NCBI GenBank assembly: GCA_964439625.1
Contig: CAYTPI010000008.1
Span: forward strand, 117,065 to 181,064
DNA from: CAYTPI01 sp964439625
GTDB taxonomy: Bacteria; Chloroflexota; Anaerolineae; Aggregatilineales; UBA3940
Length of the DNA stretch: 64,000 bases
Direction: 5' to 3'
The notes below the pieces were generated by a model. The model did not search any database, was not told the origin of the DNA, and worked only from the letters and a program-made list of their open reading frames with translations. Below are positions 44,564 to 52,507 of the stretch, one piece after another. Made by a program: the position numbers and the translations under genes. Within the stretch, counting starts at the first letter, position 1. Each line of letters starts with the position of its first letter.

Positions 44564-46303
44564 TTAATCTAAGAAGTCATCCTCCAACCCAAGCCCAGTG
44601 TTATCCTCTTGATTGTCGGGTTTGGTCGCGTCTGTGTTTCGTTCATCTGAGGCAGTTTCCTCCGTCTTGGTTTCATTGAACCAGTTATCTTCGGGCCGGT
44701 CAACTTGCAGCGTTGGTGCCCGGTGCGTTGGGTCACGCTGTGGCGGTGGGGCAGGTTCCCACGTGGCAGTGGGGTCTTGTGCCTCTGTTGAGCGCACTGG
44801 GCGCGGACGTCGTTCTGCGCCGCGGCTGGTAATGAAGAAATACGTGCCAACTCCACCAAGCAGCGCCACAACGAATACCGCGACAACACCAATTACGGGC
44901 ACATCCGGCGCATTGGTCGTCTCTGGCGCAGAGTCTACTTCAGCCGCTTCAACTTCTTCGGGTGGTTCAGATGGATTAACGACTGGGACGTTAAAGGCAA
45001 CTTCACTGCCTTGGCTCATACTAACCGAATAGCTCGATTGCCCGGCTAGCTCTAAACCTTCTGGCAGGTTAACATCCACAGAATAATCACCTGAGGGTAA
45101 ATCAGAGAAACACTGGGCCGCTTGCGTCACCGTCGTGCTAAGTGTAGCGGACTGTTCGCCTGTGAGGTCAAGCAGGCCACCTTCAACCAACGGTTCCCCC
45201 GTCCCCCACTGACCATCACCGTTGGTATCTACGAAAACGGTAAAACAAATCTGGCCTAAGATGCCTGCGGCTGCTGGCTCTTGCCCCTCATCGGTTTCCT
45301 GTGGCTCGGCAGTTGCCCCACCATCTGAGATAAAGAGCTCTTGCCCCACAAAGATAGTTTCAGTGGTCAGTCCATTTTGGGCGCGTAGTTCATTTGGGCT
45401 GATGCCGTAAGCAACAGCAATCTTCAATAATGATTCGCCCGGCTGTACTGTATGATACTGTGAGCCGTCATCACGAGCAGGCTGTGTTTCTGCTGGCACA
45501 ACATCCTCAAGGAAGATTTCTAAGTCAGGCAGGGTATCAGGCGTTGGCTCTTGTAGAACAGGTGAATTATCCACACTGTCATCGTCATCATCATCGGTGG
45601 AGAGCACCTGCCCCTCACGAACGACGATCAGAGCGGCGTCATCCCAGTAGACATTATTAGTGGCCCACGGCCAACGGGGCGATGAATACGTGAAGACGGT
45701 TACCTCATCGCCATCTGCTTGAACCTGTAGCGAGAAACGCTCGTAGTCATCATAAACTTCTTTCGTAGCAGACCAGCGGACATCTGTACTAAAGGGATTT
45801 TCTTTACCAGTCGGGTCAATCCCAACGCGCATATCCACTTGGCCTGGGTCTCCCCCATCGAAGCTGTCACGCGGGTTGGGGTTCTCAGCATTGGTGCTCC
45901 ACGTATGCCCATAGATACTAAACTGTACGATGGAGTTCTCTGGCACTTCAACTACTTGGTACACACCTGCACGGTGGCGGGCCCACGGGCGGAAGTACTG
46001 CTGGGCGTGCCCGCCACTGCGGATACGGTTGGGATCGATAGAAATATCAGCTTGCTTGTACTCAGGCGTATCGAAGTTGTCTCCCGCATCGTCATACCAC
46101 CATGCTTGCCAGCCATTAGCAATCAAGCCGCCGCCCGTGTCAGTCACTTGCTGCTCAAATGGCACTTCGAAGCTTGGGTTCTCGAGTAGGTTACGCGGGT
46201 CTTTTGGTGGTGGCCCGGGCGTTGGTGTTTGGGCTGCGGCTTTGGTCAGCGGCAGCAGTGTGAAAATGAATAGGATGAGCAGAATGTGTGTCTTGCGGCC
46301 CAT
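44564..46303 (-). CDS. Exported LysM surface protein with C-terminal anchor
   Basis: A 579-residue protein: signal peptide (residues 1-25), a Pro-rich turn, then a carbohydrate-binding-like jelly-roll region (NLLENPSFEVPFEQ, WQAWWYDD, SIDPNRIRSGGHAQQYF), a LysM module (HTVQPGESLLKIAVAYGISP followed by NELRAQNG) near residues 280-330, an SdrD/Cna-B-like module (DTNGDGQWGTGEPLVEGG), a membrane helix (about 485-505) and a charged tail. LysM modules bind GlcNAc polymers, so it likely sits at the cell wall. Convergent with the O-methyltransferase gene. Confidence 0.85.
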   Translation of the reverse strand: MGRKTHILLILFIFTLLPLTKAAAQTPTPGPPPKDPRNLLENPSFEVPFEQQVTDTGGGLIANGWQAWWYDDAGDNFDTPEYKQADISIDPNRIRSGGHAQQYFRPWARHRAGVYQVVEVPENSIVQFSIYGHTWSTNAENPNPRDSFDGGDPGQVDMRVGIDPTGKENPFSTDVRWSATKEVYDDYERFSLQVQADGDEVTVFTYSSPRWPWATNNVYWDDAALIVVREGQVLSTDDDDDDSVDNSPVLQEPTPDTLPDLEIFLEDVVPAETQPARDDGSQYHTVQPGESLLKIAVAYGISPNELRAQNGLTTETIFVGQELFISDGGATAEPQETDEGQEPAAAGILGQICFTVFVDTNGDGQWGTGEPLVEGGLLDLTGEQSATLSTTVTQAAQCFSDLPSGDYSVDVNLPEGLELAGQSSYSVSMSQGSEVAFNVPVVNPSEPPEEVEAAEVDSAPETTNAPDVPVIGVVAVFVVALLGGVGTYFFITSRGAERRPRPVRSTEAQDPTATWEPAPPPQRDPTHRAPTLQVDRPEDNWFNETKTEETASDERNTDATKPDNQEDNTGLGLEDDFLD

Positions 46304-46389
46304 TGCTGGCTACTACTTTGAACTTCACAGCGGTCAATAGCGGCTCATTGTATACGATCTTGTAAGGTGGGCACAGAAGCGTAGATAAG

Positions 46390-46869
46390 TTACGTGCGAA
46401 TAGCTTGTTGATCGTAAATCAAGGTGCGGTACAGATCTGAATTCGTTACGTATTTTTTAGCAATTTTGAGGGTGTGCTTATCCGCTCGGAACGTCAATAG
46501 CTTGTGTGCTTTCTTGATCTTTTTCCATTCAACTGTGTCATGCTCATCATCCGCATTGGCAGTATCCCCGCCGACAACACGGGCAAGATAGTAGCGCACG
46601 ACTTTTGGGCGTTCGACGCCACCGTTAAACACCATGTATTGGCCCAAGCCGACTAATGCCAAAATCTCAACTTCAAGCCCAGTCTCTTCAAACGTCTCAC
46701 GGATGGCTGTTGTCTCGATGTTTTCACCAGCATCTCGACGGCCCTTTGGGAAGCCATAATATTCGGGGTCGTCCTTTTTGCCGTGGACTAATAGTACTTG
46801 TAACTTATCTTTGGCGTTATAGCGACAGACAATGCAGCCTGCACCTTCAAGAACGTAATCATTCATCAT
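46390..46869 (-). CDS. Nudix hydrolase
   Basis: A 159-residue Nudix protein with the complete box GRRDAGENIETTAIRETFEE followed by TGL. The first strand VLEGAGCIVCRYNAKDKLQ and the FPKG before the box fit the Ap4A/diadenosine polyphosphate or dinucleotide group. Starts at ATG 46869 or 46866, overlapping the last codons of the LysW-like gene by about 8-11 bases, so it is translationally coupled to it. Confidence 0.85.
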   Translation of the reverse strand: MMNDYVLEGAGCIVCRYNAKDKLQVLLVHGKKDDPEYYGFPKGRRDAGENIETTAIRETFEETGLEVEILALVGLGQYMVFNGGVERPKVVRYYLARVVGGDTANADDEHDTVEWKKIKKAHKLLTFRADKHTLKIAKKYVTNSDLYRTLIYDQQAIRT

Positions 46870-47074
46870 AGGACGTATCTTCAGTTGAGAGTAATTGTTC
46901 GTCGTCTTCAATCACATAGTCGACTTGAAATGCATCAAGGTTCGTCACTTCAAGCAGGGTGTGACATTCAGGGCAGTTCAGCAGTGTACTCAATACCATA
47001 TTGCGCCCAAGGTATATCGGCGCAAGGCATTCTGGACAGCGAGTTTTTGCGCGGTTAAGTAAATCGGTGGACAT
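46859..47074 (-). CDS. LysW-like small zinc-ribbon carrier-type protein
   Basis: A 71-residue protein with two CPEC pairs (Cys13/16 and Cys34/37), a zinc ribbon, followed by LLEVTNLDAFQVDYVIEDDEQ and an acidic C-terminus ending at Glu71. The arrangement (two CPxC, LEVxxLDP-like strand, acidic tail, C-terminal Glu) resembles LysW, the amino-group carrier of archaeal and bacterial lysine/arginine synthesis, whose terminal Glu gamma-carboxylate bears the substrate. The conserved EDWGE tail is missing and no lysine genes are nearby, so it may be a divergent carrier or a plain zinc ribbon. The start at 47074 is chosen because upstream residues do not fit. Confidence 0.6.
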   Translation of the reverse strand: MSTDLLNRAKTRCPECLAPIYLGRNMVLSTLLNCPECHTLLEVTNLDAFQVDYVIEDDEQLLSTEDTSYDE

Positions 47075-47093
47075 AGTTATGTGTACCCTCTGA

Positions 47094-48188
47094 TTATTGT
47101 GTAGCATCAACTTGCTGCACAATAAATTGTCTAATGCTTTCCATCGAATGCGCCCACTCTGGGTGGGCATCATAATGTTTGCGTGCGTTTGAACTCAATC
47201 CCCAGAGCCAATCACGGTTTTTTGCTAACGTGCGGAGCGTCCGGGCGAGAGCTGGGGCATCTTCCGGCTCAATGAGAAAACCGTTTGTGCCGTGTTTAAT
47301 AATCTCGTGGGCAGCACCAGCGGTTGTCCCAATGGCGGGGAGGCCAAAGCCCATTGCTTCAAGATAGGCAATACCAAAGCCTTCATATTGAGAGGGCATT
47401 ACCAACAGATGATGATCTCTCAATACATTCGCCACGTCAGATTCTACCAGAGAGCCCGCCCAACTAACACTCTCGGTAATCTTCAGGTCTGTGATCATCC
47501 GACGGATGCGCTGCGTATAAGCCACATCGGCAGCATCATTTCCAGCGATTGTTAGATGGACCATAGCTTCCGGCAGCCTGCTGAGTGCATCTGCAACCAC
47601 ATGCAGTCCCTTGCGTTCAATGATACTGCCAAGGAAAAGTAGTTGTAGAGGGCCAGCAGTGTAGGCTCGCTGTTCGATACTTGTCATGTCTGGTAGATAC
47701 TGCTTAAAGCGGTCTCCAGCGGGAAATGCAACCAATGAGGGCCTTGGTTGGCTCGAGCATGCTTCAACAGTCTGCTGCGTGGTTTTACTGTTAAAAATGA
47801 AGCCATCAACTGTATCCAAGTATTGTTGTTCAACTAGGTGATATAAAGACTGGTTCAACCATGCTTGGTGCCGCTCCTGTGTTCGTAAATGATGCACAAT
47901 TGAGATGATCGGCTTGTTGAATACGCGTTTTATCCGCTGGTTGAGCCAAGCTAATGACGGGTGGCAAAGTTCATCTTGCAGAATAATATCTGCTCCGGTG
48001 ACCTTTAGGCGCCTGATAACGCTTGAGAACACGTTTTGAAAAAGAGCGACACCATATTTGGGTTTCGGTAACGAGATAATATCGACAACGACACCCTGCC
48101 GGCGGAGATACCTCACCAATTGTAAGTCGTATAAATTACCACCACTGATGACTTCCAAGCTGCCATAGACGATTAGAGCAACTTTCAT
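47094..48188 (-). CDS. GT4 glycosyltransferase
   Basis: A 364-residue GT-B fold glycosyltransferase of GT4. The C-terminal donor domain has LLFLGSIIERKGLHVVADAL, VMPSQYEGFGIAYLEAMGFG and PAIGTTAGA, the EX7E-type motif with nucleotide binding. The N-terminal domain starts LIVYGSLEVISGGNLYDL. Start overlaps the QueD-like stop by four bases (ATGA). The next gene, LysW-like, begins 19 bases after its stop. Confidence 0.9.
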   Translation of the reverse strand: MKVALIVYGSLEVISGGNLYDLQLVRYLRRQGVVVDIISLPKPKYGVALFQNVFSSVIRRLKVTGADIILQDELCHPSLAWLNQRIKRVFNKPIISIVHHLRTQERHQAWLNQSLYHLVEQQYLDTVDGFIFNSKTTQQTVEACSSQPRPSLVAFPAGDRFKQYLPDMTSIEQRAYTAGPLQLLFLGSIIERKGLHVVADALSRLPEAMVHLTIAGNDAADVAYTQRIRRMITDLKITESVSWAGSLVESDVANVLRDHHLLVMPSQYEGFGIAYLEAMGFGLPAIGTTAGAAHEIIKHGTNGFLIEPEDAPALARTLRTLAKNRDWLWGLSSNARKHYDAHPEWAHSMESIRQFIVQQVDATQ

Positions 48189-48565
48189 GAATATTCGTGG
48201 CGGTATGTTGTCCGACCGATGTCGTCCTCAAAGATGGTGACACTCAGCGCAGTGAGGTTCGTTGCCTTGATGCCGTCCTTAAGCTGCATACAAGTGATGC
48301 GCGCAAAGTGCTCAATACTGGGGTTTAGACCTTCAAACGCCGGCAGTTCGTTTAGAGTCTTATCTTTATATTGGGCAATGATCTGTTCGAGGTTGGCTTC
48401 AACGTCGACGATATCAACCAAAAAGCCGTGTTGATCGAGTTCTTTAGCCTCTAGCGTGACCTCAAGCCGATAGTGGTGTGAGTGCCATTCATTTTCTGCT
48501 CCCCAGTCACCGCCGATCAAAAAATGTTGGGCAACGAAATCTCTGCCAACAACCAATGAATACAT
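48185..48565 (-). CDS. PTPS/QueD-family protein without the usual catalytic Cys
   Basis: A 126-residue T-fold protein. Zinc ligands are visible: His14 (VAQHFL), His28 and His30 (WHSHHY), with HGFLVDIVDVEANLEQII and NPSIEHFARI giving the other active-site positions (Asp51, Glu85). The nucleophilic Cys that normally precedes the HGH/HSH motif is absent; the only Cys is 92. This suggests a PTPS-like enzyme with altered chemistry, or one acting on a dihydroneopterin- or preQ0-related substrate. It is sandwiched between two GT4 genes, overlapping the downstream one by four bases and 16 bases from the upstream one. Confidence 0.8.
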   Translation of the reverse strand: MYSLVVGRDFVAQHFLIGGDWGAENEWHSHHYRLEVTLEAKELDQHGFLVDIVDVEANLEQIIAQYKDKTLNELPAFEGLNPSIEHFARITCMQLKDGIKATNLTALSVTIFEDDIGRTTYRHEYS

Positions 48566-48581
48566 CTATTATCCTTTCTAC

Positions 48582-49724
48582 TTATGTCGCTGCGTTCACC
48601 TTTTCGAGCACACTGAGCGTTTGTTCTACCAGTGAGGCCCAGCGAAACTTTTCCAGATTATAGTGTGTGTTACTTGCCAGTTCTGCTTTTTTGCCTGGGG
48701 TTGTGAAAGCTTCGGCGAGGGCGGCACCGAGGCCGTCAACATCTACATAAGGGGCTAACAGGCCGTTAATACCATGCTTTACGATTTCCGGGTTGCCACC
48801 CTTGAAGCTGGCAATCACTGGTGTGCCTGCTCGTAGAGACTCCAAGATTGTTTGAGAAAGGCCTTCGTAACCTGAATAAACAACGGTAAAGTCAGCAGCA
48901 CGGTAGTAGACTGGCATGTCATGTAGCGGAACTCGTCCGACGAAGGTGACCTGCCGCGATAGGCTAAGGCGTTTGCTAAGGGTTTCCAGTTCCTCTCGCA
49001 TTGGGCCGTCTCCAGCAACGACTAAGCGTAGAATATGTAGTCCCGATCGCACCATCGCTCGCATTACATGGTCGATGCCTTTCCACCCAGTCAACCGTGC
49101 AGGGGCGAAAATAGTCGGGAAGTTCGTCAACCCTAGTGCTTCGCGAGCCTCCTTTTGTGTCATATCTGGCGTGATGCCAGGGCCAGGTACTGCATTATAG
49201 ATCACATTGATGTTGTCTTTTGGCACCCCCCAACCCTGTACTATCTCTTTGAGATAGTTGCTGGGGACGATCACCTGTTGATAGTTGCGCGCATCATGGG
49301 CTCGCAGCCATTTGTTGACCTCAACATGTGTCTTTTGCTTTTCTGTTTGGAAGGCGTCGATATCGCTCGTAGGCGGAATCCACCCTTTGTTGACGGCACG
49401 CTCCCAGGCTGGGTCGCCCACAATCTTGATGACACGCGGTCTGATTTTTGCAGGCAGCGGGAGACCTAGGCTGTGAACATAAGCCAAATCATGATTTGAC
49501 CACAAACGTTGAGCCGCCTGCCGGTAGGCGAACCGGGCTCCAAGTGGAGATGTGCGTGGAATGCGTGTGACTGGGTAAGGGTAGGTATCGGTTGGTCCGT
49601 CACCGTAGGTCAAAACGGTGACGTCATGCCCTGCGTCGATTAATTCGGGAATGAACCGATATAGATAAGAGGTAGGACCACCTGGTTCTGGGTGAAAAAT
49701 TCCAGTTGCAATGAATACCCGCAT
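48582..49724 (-). CDS. GT4 glycosyltransferase
   Basis: A 380-residue GT-B fold enzyme. TGIFHPEPGGPTSYLYRFIP at the N-terminus is the acceptor-side GGxxxYL motif; the donor side has FAPARLTGWKGIDHVMRAMV, VVYSGYEGLSQTILESLRAG and PVIASFKGGNPEIV. Typical of GT4 enzymes with GDP- or UDP-sugars. The start at 49724 lies one base after the previous stop, with GGA-type ribosome site; upstream codons to 49835 overlap the preceding gene and are rejected. Confidence 0.9.
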   Translation of the reverse strand: MRVFIATGIFHPEPGGPTSYLYRFIPELIDAGHDVTVLTYGDGPTDTYPYPVTRIPRTSPLGARFAYRQAAQRLWSNHDLAYVHSLGLPLPAKIRPRVIKIVGDPAWERAVNKGWIPPTSDIDAFQTEKQKTHVEVNKWLRAHDARNYQQVIVPSNYLKEIVQGWGVPKDNINVIYNAVPGPGITPDMTQKEAREALGLTNFPTIFAPARLTGWKGIDHVMRAMVRSGLHILRLVVAGDGPMREELETLSKRLSLSRQVTFVGRVPLHDMPVYYRAADFTVVYSGYEGLSQTILESLRAGTPVIASFKGGNPEIVKHGINGLLAPYVDVDGLGAALAEAFTTPGKKAELASNTHYNLEKFRWASLVEQTLSVLEKVNAAT

Positions 49725-49725
49725 A

Positions 49726-50238
49726 CTACGTCCGTTTCCTAATTTTTTTAAGTGCTTGTTTTGCCAACCCAACCGTGATGGCGCGATTGCTGCGTAGAAC
49801 ATCATCCGTTTGGGTGGCTGGGTCGAAATGTGCAATTCGCTCTAAGTCTGGGATAGCTCGTGTTTCTTTAAATTCACCGAGTTGCCAAATCACGACATCT
49901 TCACGAGCCATCCCTAAATGATAGTATGAGCGAGGTATTTCTTCTATGGTGCGCACCAGTGCCAACAGAGTCGTTCGCACCGTTTCGCTGTCCACAGAGG
50001 GTAGCCACATCCGCCGCACTTGATGATCACCTAAGAAAACGGGGCCAATCGGCACGGTCTGCTGCTCTGGGCTGCGGTATGGATGGTTGGTGCAGTATGT
50101 CTGCTCTGGGTCTCCGATGTGGAAATTCCGAATGGAGCAGTACAGTGCTTCGCTAGCCGCCGTGTAGTCCGAGCTGGGCCCACTATTTTCGGTATTAAAC
50201 CAACACGTTGCGCAGCAATCACTGCCTCTTTGAGTCAT
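49726..50238 (-). CDS. Cys-rich protein with HEAT-like C-terminus
   Basis: A 170-residue protein. The N-terminal half has Cys8, 9, 12, 34 and 49 with His52, a pattern (CCATC, LYCSIR and YCTNHPY) that suits a metal site. The C-terminal half is helical, with LGEFKETRAIPDLERIAHF like a HEAT-repeat unit. I do not recognise the family. Start is ATG 50238 with GGGAGG four to five bases upstream or ATG 50250. It heads the minus-strand cluster of glycosyltransferases and is divergent from the GT-C gene at 50289. Confidence 0.65.
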   Translation of the reverse strand: MTQRGSDCCATCWFNTENSGPSSDYTAASEALYCSIRNFHIGDPEQTYCTNHPYRSPEQQTVPIGPVFLGDHQVRRMWLPSVDSETVRTTLLALVRTIEEIPRSYYHLGMAREDVVIWQLGEFKETRAIPDLERIAHFDPATQTDDVLRSNRAITVGLAKQALKKIRKRT

Positions 50239-50288
50239 CGAGCCTCCCATAAAGCGCCTGACAGGTTTAACCAGCTTTATACTATAAT

Positions 50289-51857
50289 GTGTGCCGCACC
50301 GAGAATCGAAATTTAAGCGAATGCTTGACTGTGGAATTAGAAGACATCGCCCCAAGCCCTCAAAGACATGGGCAAACGATTGCAACAGCATTTGGTCTCT
50401 TCATAGTTGGTGTTATTGTATTTACATTTATTCAGATAAGGACGTCTGGGTTAATCGGCAATGATTCGTACTATCATCTAAAAATGGCAGCGTTGATGTT
50501 GCAGCAGGGGCCACTGCTTGACTTCGTTTGGCTGCCACAGACGACACTCAACCCGAAAACCTTTTACAATCACCAACTGCTGTATCATCTTTATTTGGCT
50601 GGGTTTATCATCCTCATTCCCGATTTATTTACGGCAGCGAAGGTCGCAACGGTATTTTTCGGAGCCCTGCTACCTGTGACGGTCTGGTGGCTGTTACGCC
50701 GTCAGTTTGTACCCTTTGCCCCCTTGTGGGCACTATTGCTATTTGGCCTGTCAAGCAGCTTTCTGATCCGGATGAGTCAAGTACGGACGCCGGTTGTCGC
50801 TCTACTGCTGTTGATCATGGGCTTTCATTCGCTGCTGCACCGGCGCTACTGGTTGGTTGGCGTGCTAGGTTTTGTCTTTGCATGGACGTACAATGGCGTT
50901 CTGCTCTTGATTGCTGTTGGTGCAGCCGTAGCGCTTGGGGCCGCCATCAGTGAACGCAGATTCGAGTGGCAGGCAATGATGTTTCCAATGGTTGGTGTGT
51001 TGCTTGGGTTTGTCATCAACCCTTACTTTCCGTTGAGTATTACCCAGACGCTGCTGCACATTAGTCCCAAGCTAACCCTTGCCGCCCGATCACCGTTGCT
51101 GGGTGCAGAGTGGGCACCAGCAACCCTGATGTTCTTGTTCCAATTGAACCGTGGTGTGCTGCTTCTTATTCTGCTCGGCACAATGCTGTTTGCAACAGCT
51201 GTTAAAAGTGCCCGCCGCGAATCCCTTGCTGCTGTTTTTCTGGCAGTCGGGTTCACGCTGCTGACTCTGCGTTCGCTGCGCTTTGTTGAATACTGGCCAG
51301 CATTCGTCCTCATAGCTGTTGCAATGGTCTCATCAAGCCAATTACGGCGGGTCATGTTTGATGGGGGCTTTCAGTCATATATATTATTAGAAGCTGTCAT
51401 GGTTTTCTGTGTCGTTGTCAGTGGCAGCGTCATGGTGAGTGCGGCCCGCCAGATCGCTAGCATCGACGTGCTCCGCTACCAAAATGCAGCAGAATGGCTG
51501 GAAACTAACAGCGACGCCGGTACAATGGTCTACCTTGCCAACTGGGGAAACTTTCCACAATTCTTCTATTTCAACACACACAATGTGTATTCGGCTGGGC
51601 TAGACCCAACCTTCACCCAGCAATACGATGGGCACCTACATGATGCCTACGTGTCGCTTACCCGTGGTGATGAGCAAGAGGTTGGGCGTACTATCAATGA
51701 CCTATATGCCGCCGACTTGATATTTGTGCCGCAAACGCCCGTGTTTGGTGCTCTCCGAGAGCAGGCTAAAAGGGATCCGACATTGCATGTAGTTTATCAA
51801 GATCAATACGGGTTGGTGTACCGTTACCAGCCACCCATCCCTATTGAAGTTCCGTAA
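50289..51857 (+). CDS. GT-C/oligosaccharyltransferase-like membrane protein
   Basis: A 522-residue membrane protein with about ten to eleven helices and a final soluble segment. The first extracytoplasmic loop has NDSYYHLKMAALMLQQ, the acidic Asp-x-Tyr-x-His motif of GT-C enzymes related to STT3/AglB, and the C-terminal part has LETNSDAGTMVYLANWGN, typical of the globular domain following such membrane units. Start could be ATG 50289 or GTG 50331; the ribosome site does not decide. It is divergent from the Cys-rich gene, and its 3' end overlaps the convergent DDN-like gene by 17 bases. Confidence 0.72.
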   Translation: MCRTENRNLSECLTVELEDIAPSPQRHGQTIATAFGLFIVGVIVFTFIQIRTSGLIGNDSYYHLKMAALMLQQGPLLDFVWLPQTTLNPKTFYNHQLLYHLYLAGFIILIPDLFTAAKVATVFFGALLPVTVWWLLRRQFVPFAPLWALLLFGLSSSFLIRMSQVRTPVVALLLLIMGFHSLLHRRYWLVGVLGFVFAWTYNGVLLLIAVGAAVALGAAISERRFEWQAMMFPMVGVLLGFVINPYFPLSITQTLLHISPKLTLAARSPLLGAEWAPATLMFLFQLNRGVLLLILLGTMLFATAVKSARRESLAAVFLAVGFTLLTLRSLRFVEYWPAFVLIAVAMVSSSQLRRVMFDGGFQSYILLEAVMVFCVVVSGSVMVSAARQIASIDVLRYQNAAEWLETNSDAGTMVYLANWGNFPQFFYFNTHNVYSAGLDPTFTQQYDGHLHDAYVSLTRGDEQEVGRTINDLYAADLIFVPQTPVFGALREQAKRDPTLHVVYQDQYGLVYRYQPPIPIEVP

Positions 51858-52272
51858 TCTCTACCACAACCTGACCTTTAATCGCTTTACAAAATGCGTC
51901 TTTATCTAAAGGCTGTCCGTTGTCCTGTAAGGTGACGTCAAAGAAGTTGCGTAGCAGTCGCAACATTTGCATCATCAACAGCAAGTCTTCGTAAATCGTC
52001 TCAGGGTCTTCATAGGCTTGGCCTTGTCCAGTCCGGTGACGCCCACGTAGAACAAGCTCGATCTCGGCTGGTTCGCGTAAATTGCGCCACCATACCCGCT
52101 CTCTTGAACTGGTGGTCAACAAGCGTCTACTATGTTGGATGTAGTTCACAGGCGTTGTATACTGCTCACCAGACTTGCGCCCAGTAAAGGCAATCAGCAA
52201 GGTGCTGCGGCTCATCAACCAGTGGATTGGCGAGCGCAAAATAAACGATACGATCTTATTGAAAAATTTCAT
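51841..52272 (-). CDS. DDN-like (F420/nitroreductase family) protein
   Basis: A 143-residue split-barrel protein. TGRKSGEQYTTPVNYIQ and the following strands match the DUF385/DDN family of F420H2-dependent quinone or nitro reductases. Chloroflexi often make F420. It is convergent with the GT-C gene, overlapping by 17 bases, and has a GGAGG ribosome site. Confidence 0.78.
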   Translation of the reverse strand: MKFFNKIVSFILRSPIHWLMSRSTLLIAFTGRKSGEQYTTPVNYIQHSRRLLTTSSRERVWWRNLREPAEIELVLRGRHRTGQGQAYEDPETIYEDLLLMMQMLRLLRNFFDVTLQDNGQPLDKDAFCKAIKGQVVVEITELQ

Positions 52273-52507
52273 CAGCTCGACCTCCTGTATATTTCTTACG
52301 ATAGCATAAGAATCGATTTTTATAAGCTGTCGTGTAATGAGCGCAGGGTCAGCGTGGTTGACGTTGCGCCAGACAGGATGTTATCCTCATCTATTGGAAA
52401 TTTACGGTTAAGACTTTGTGTCTGTTGTGTAGTATTAGTATTGAAACGAGGCACACAACTATTGCCTCACATTTTTTGTTGTTAGCTATCATGTTGGATC
52501 AGTCATT

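Noticed and set aside
44613..45032. 139-codon plus-strand frame inside the LysM protein gene
   Set aside because: Ser/Gly/Thr-rich shadow frame without a ribosome site or domain.
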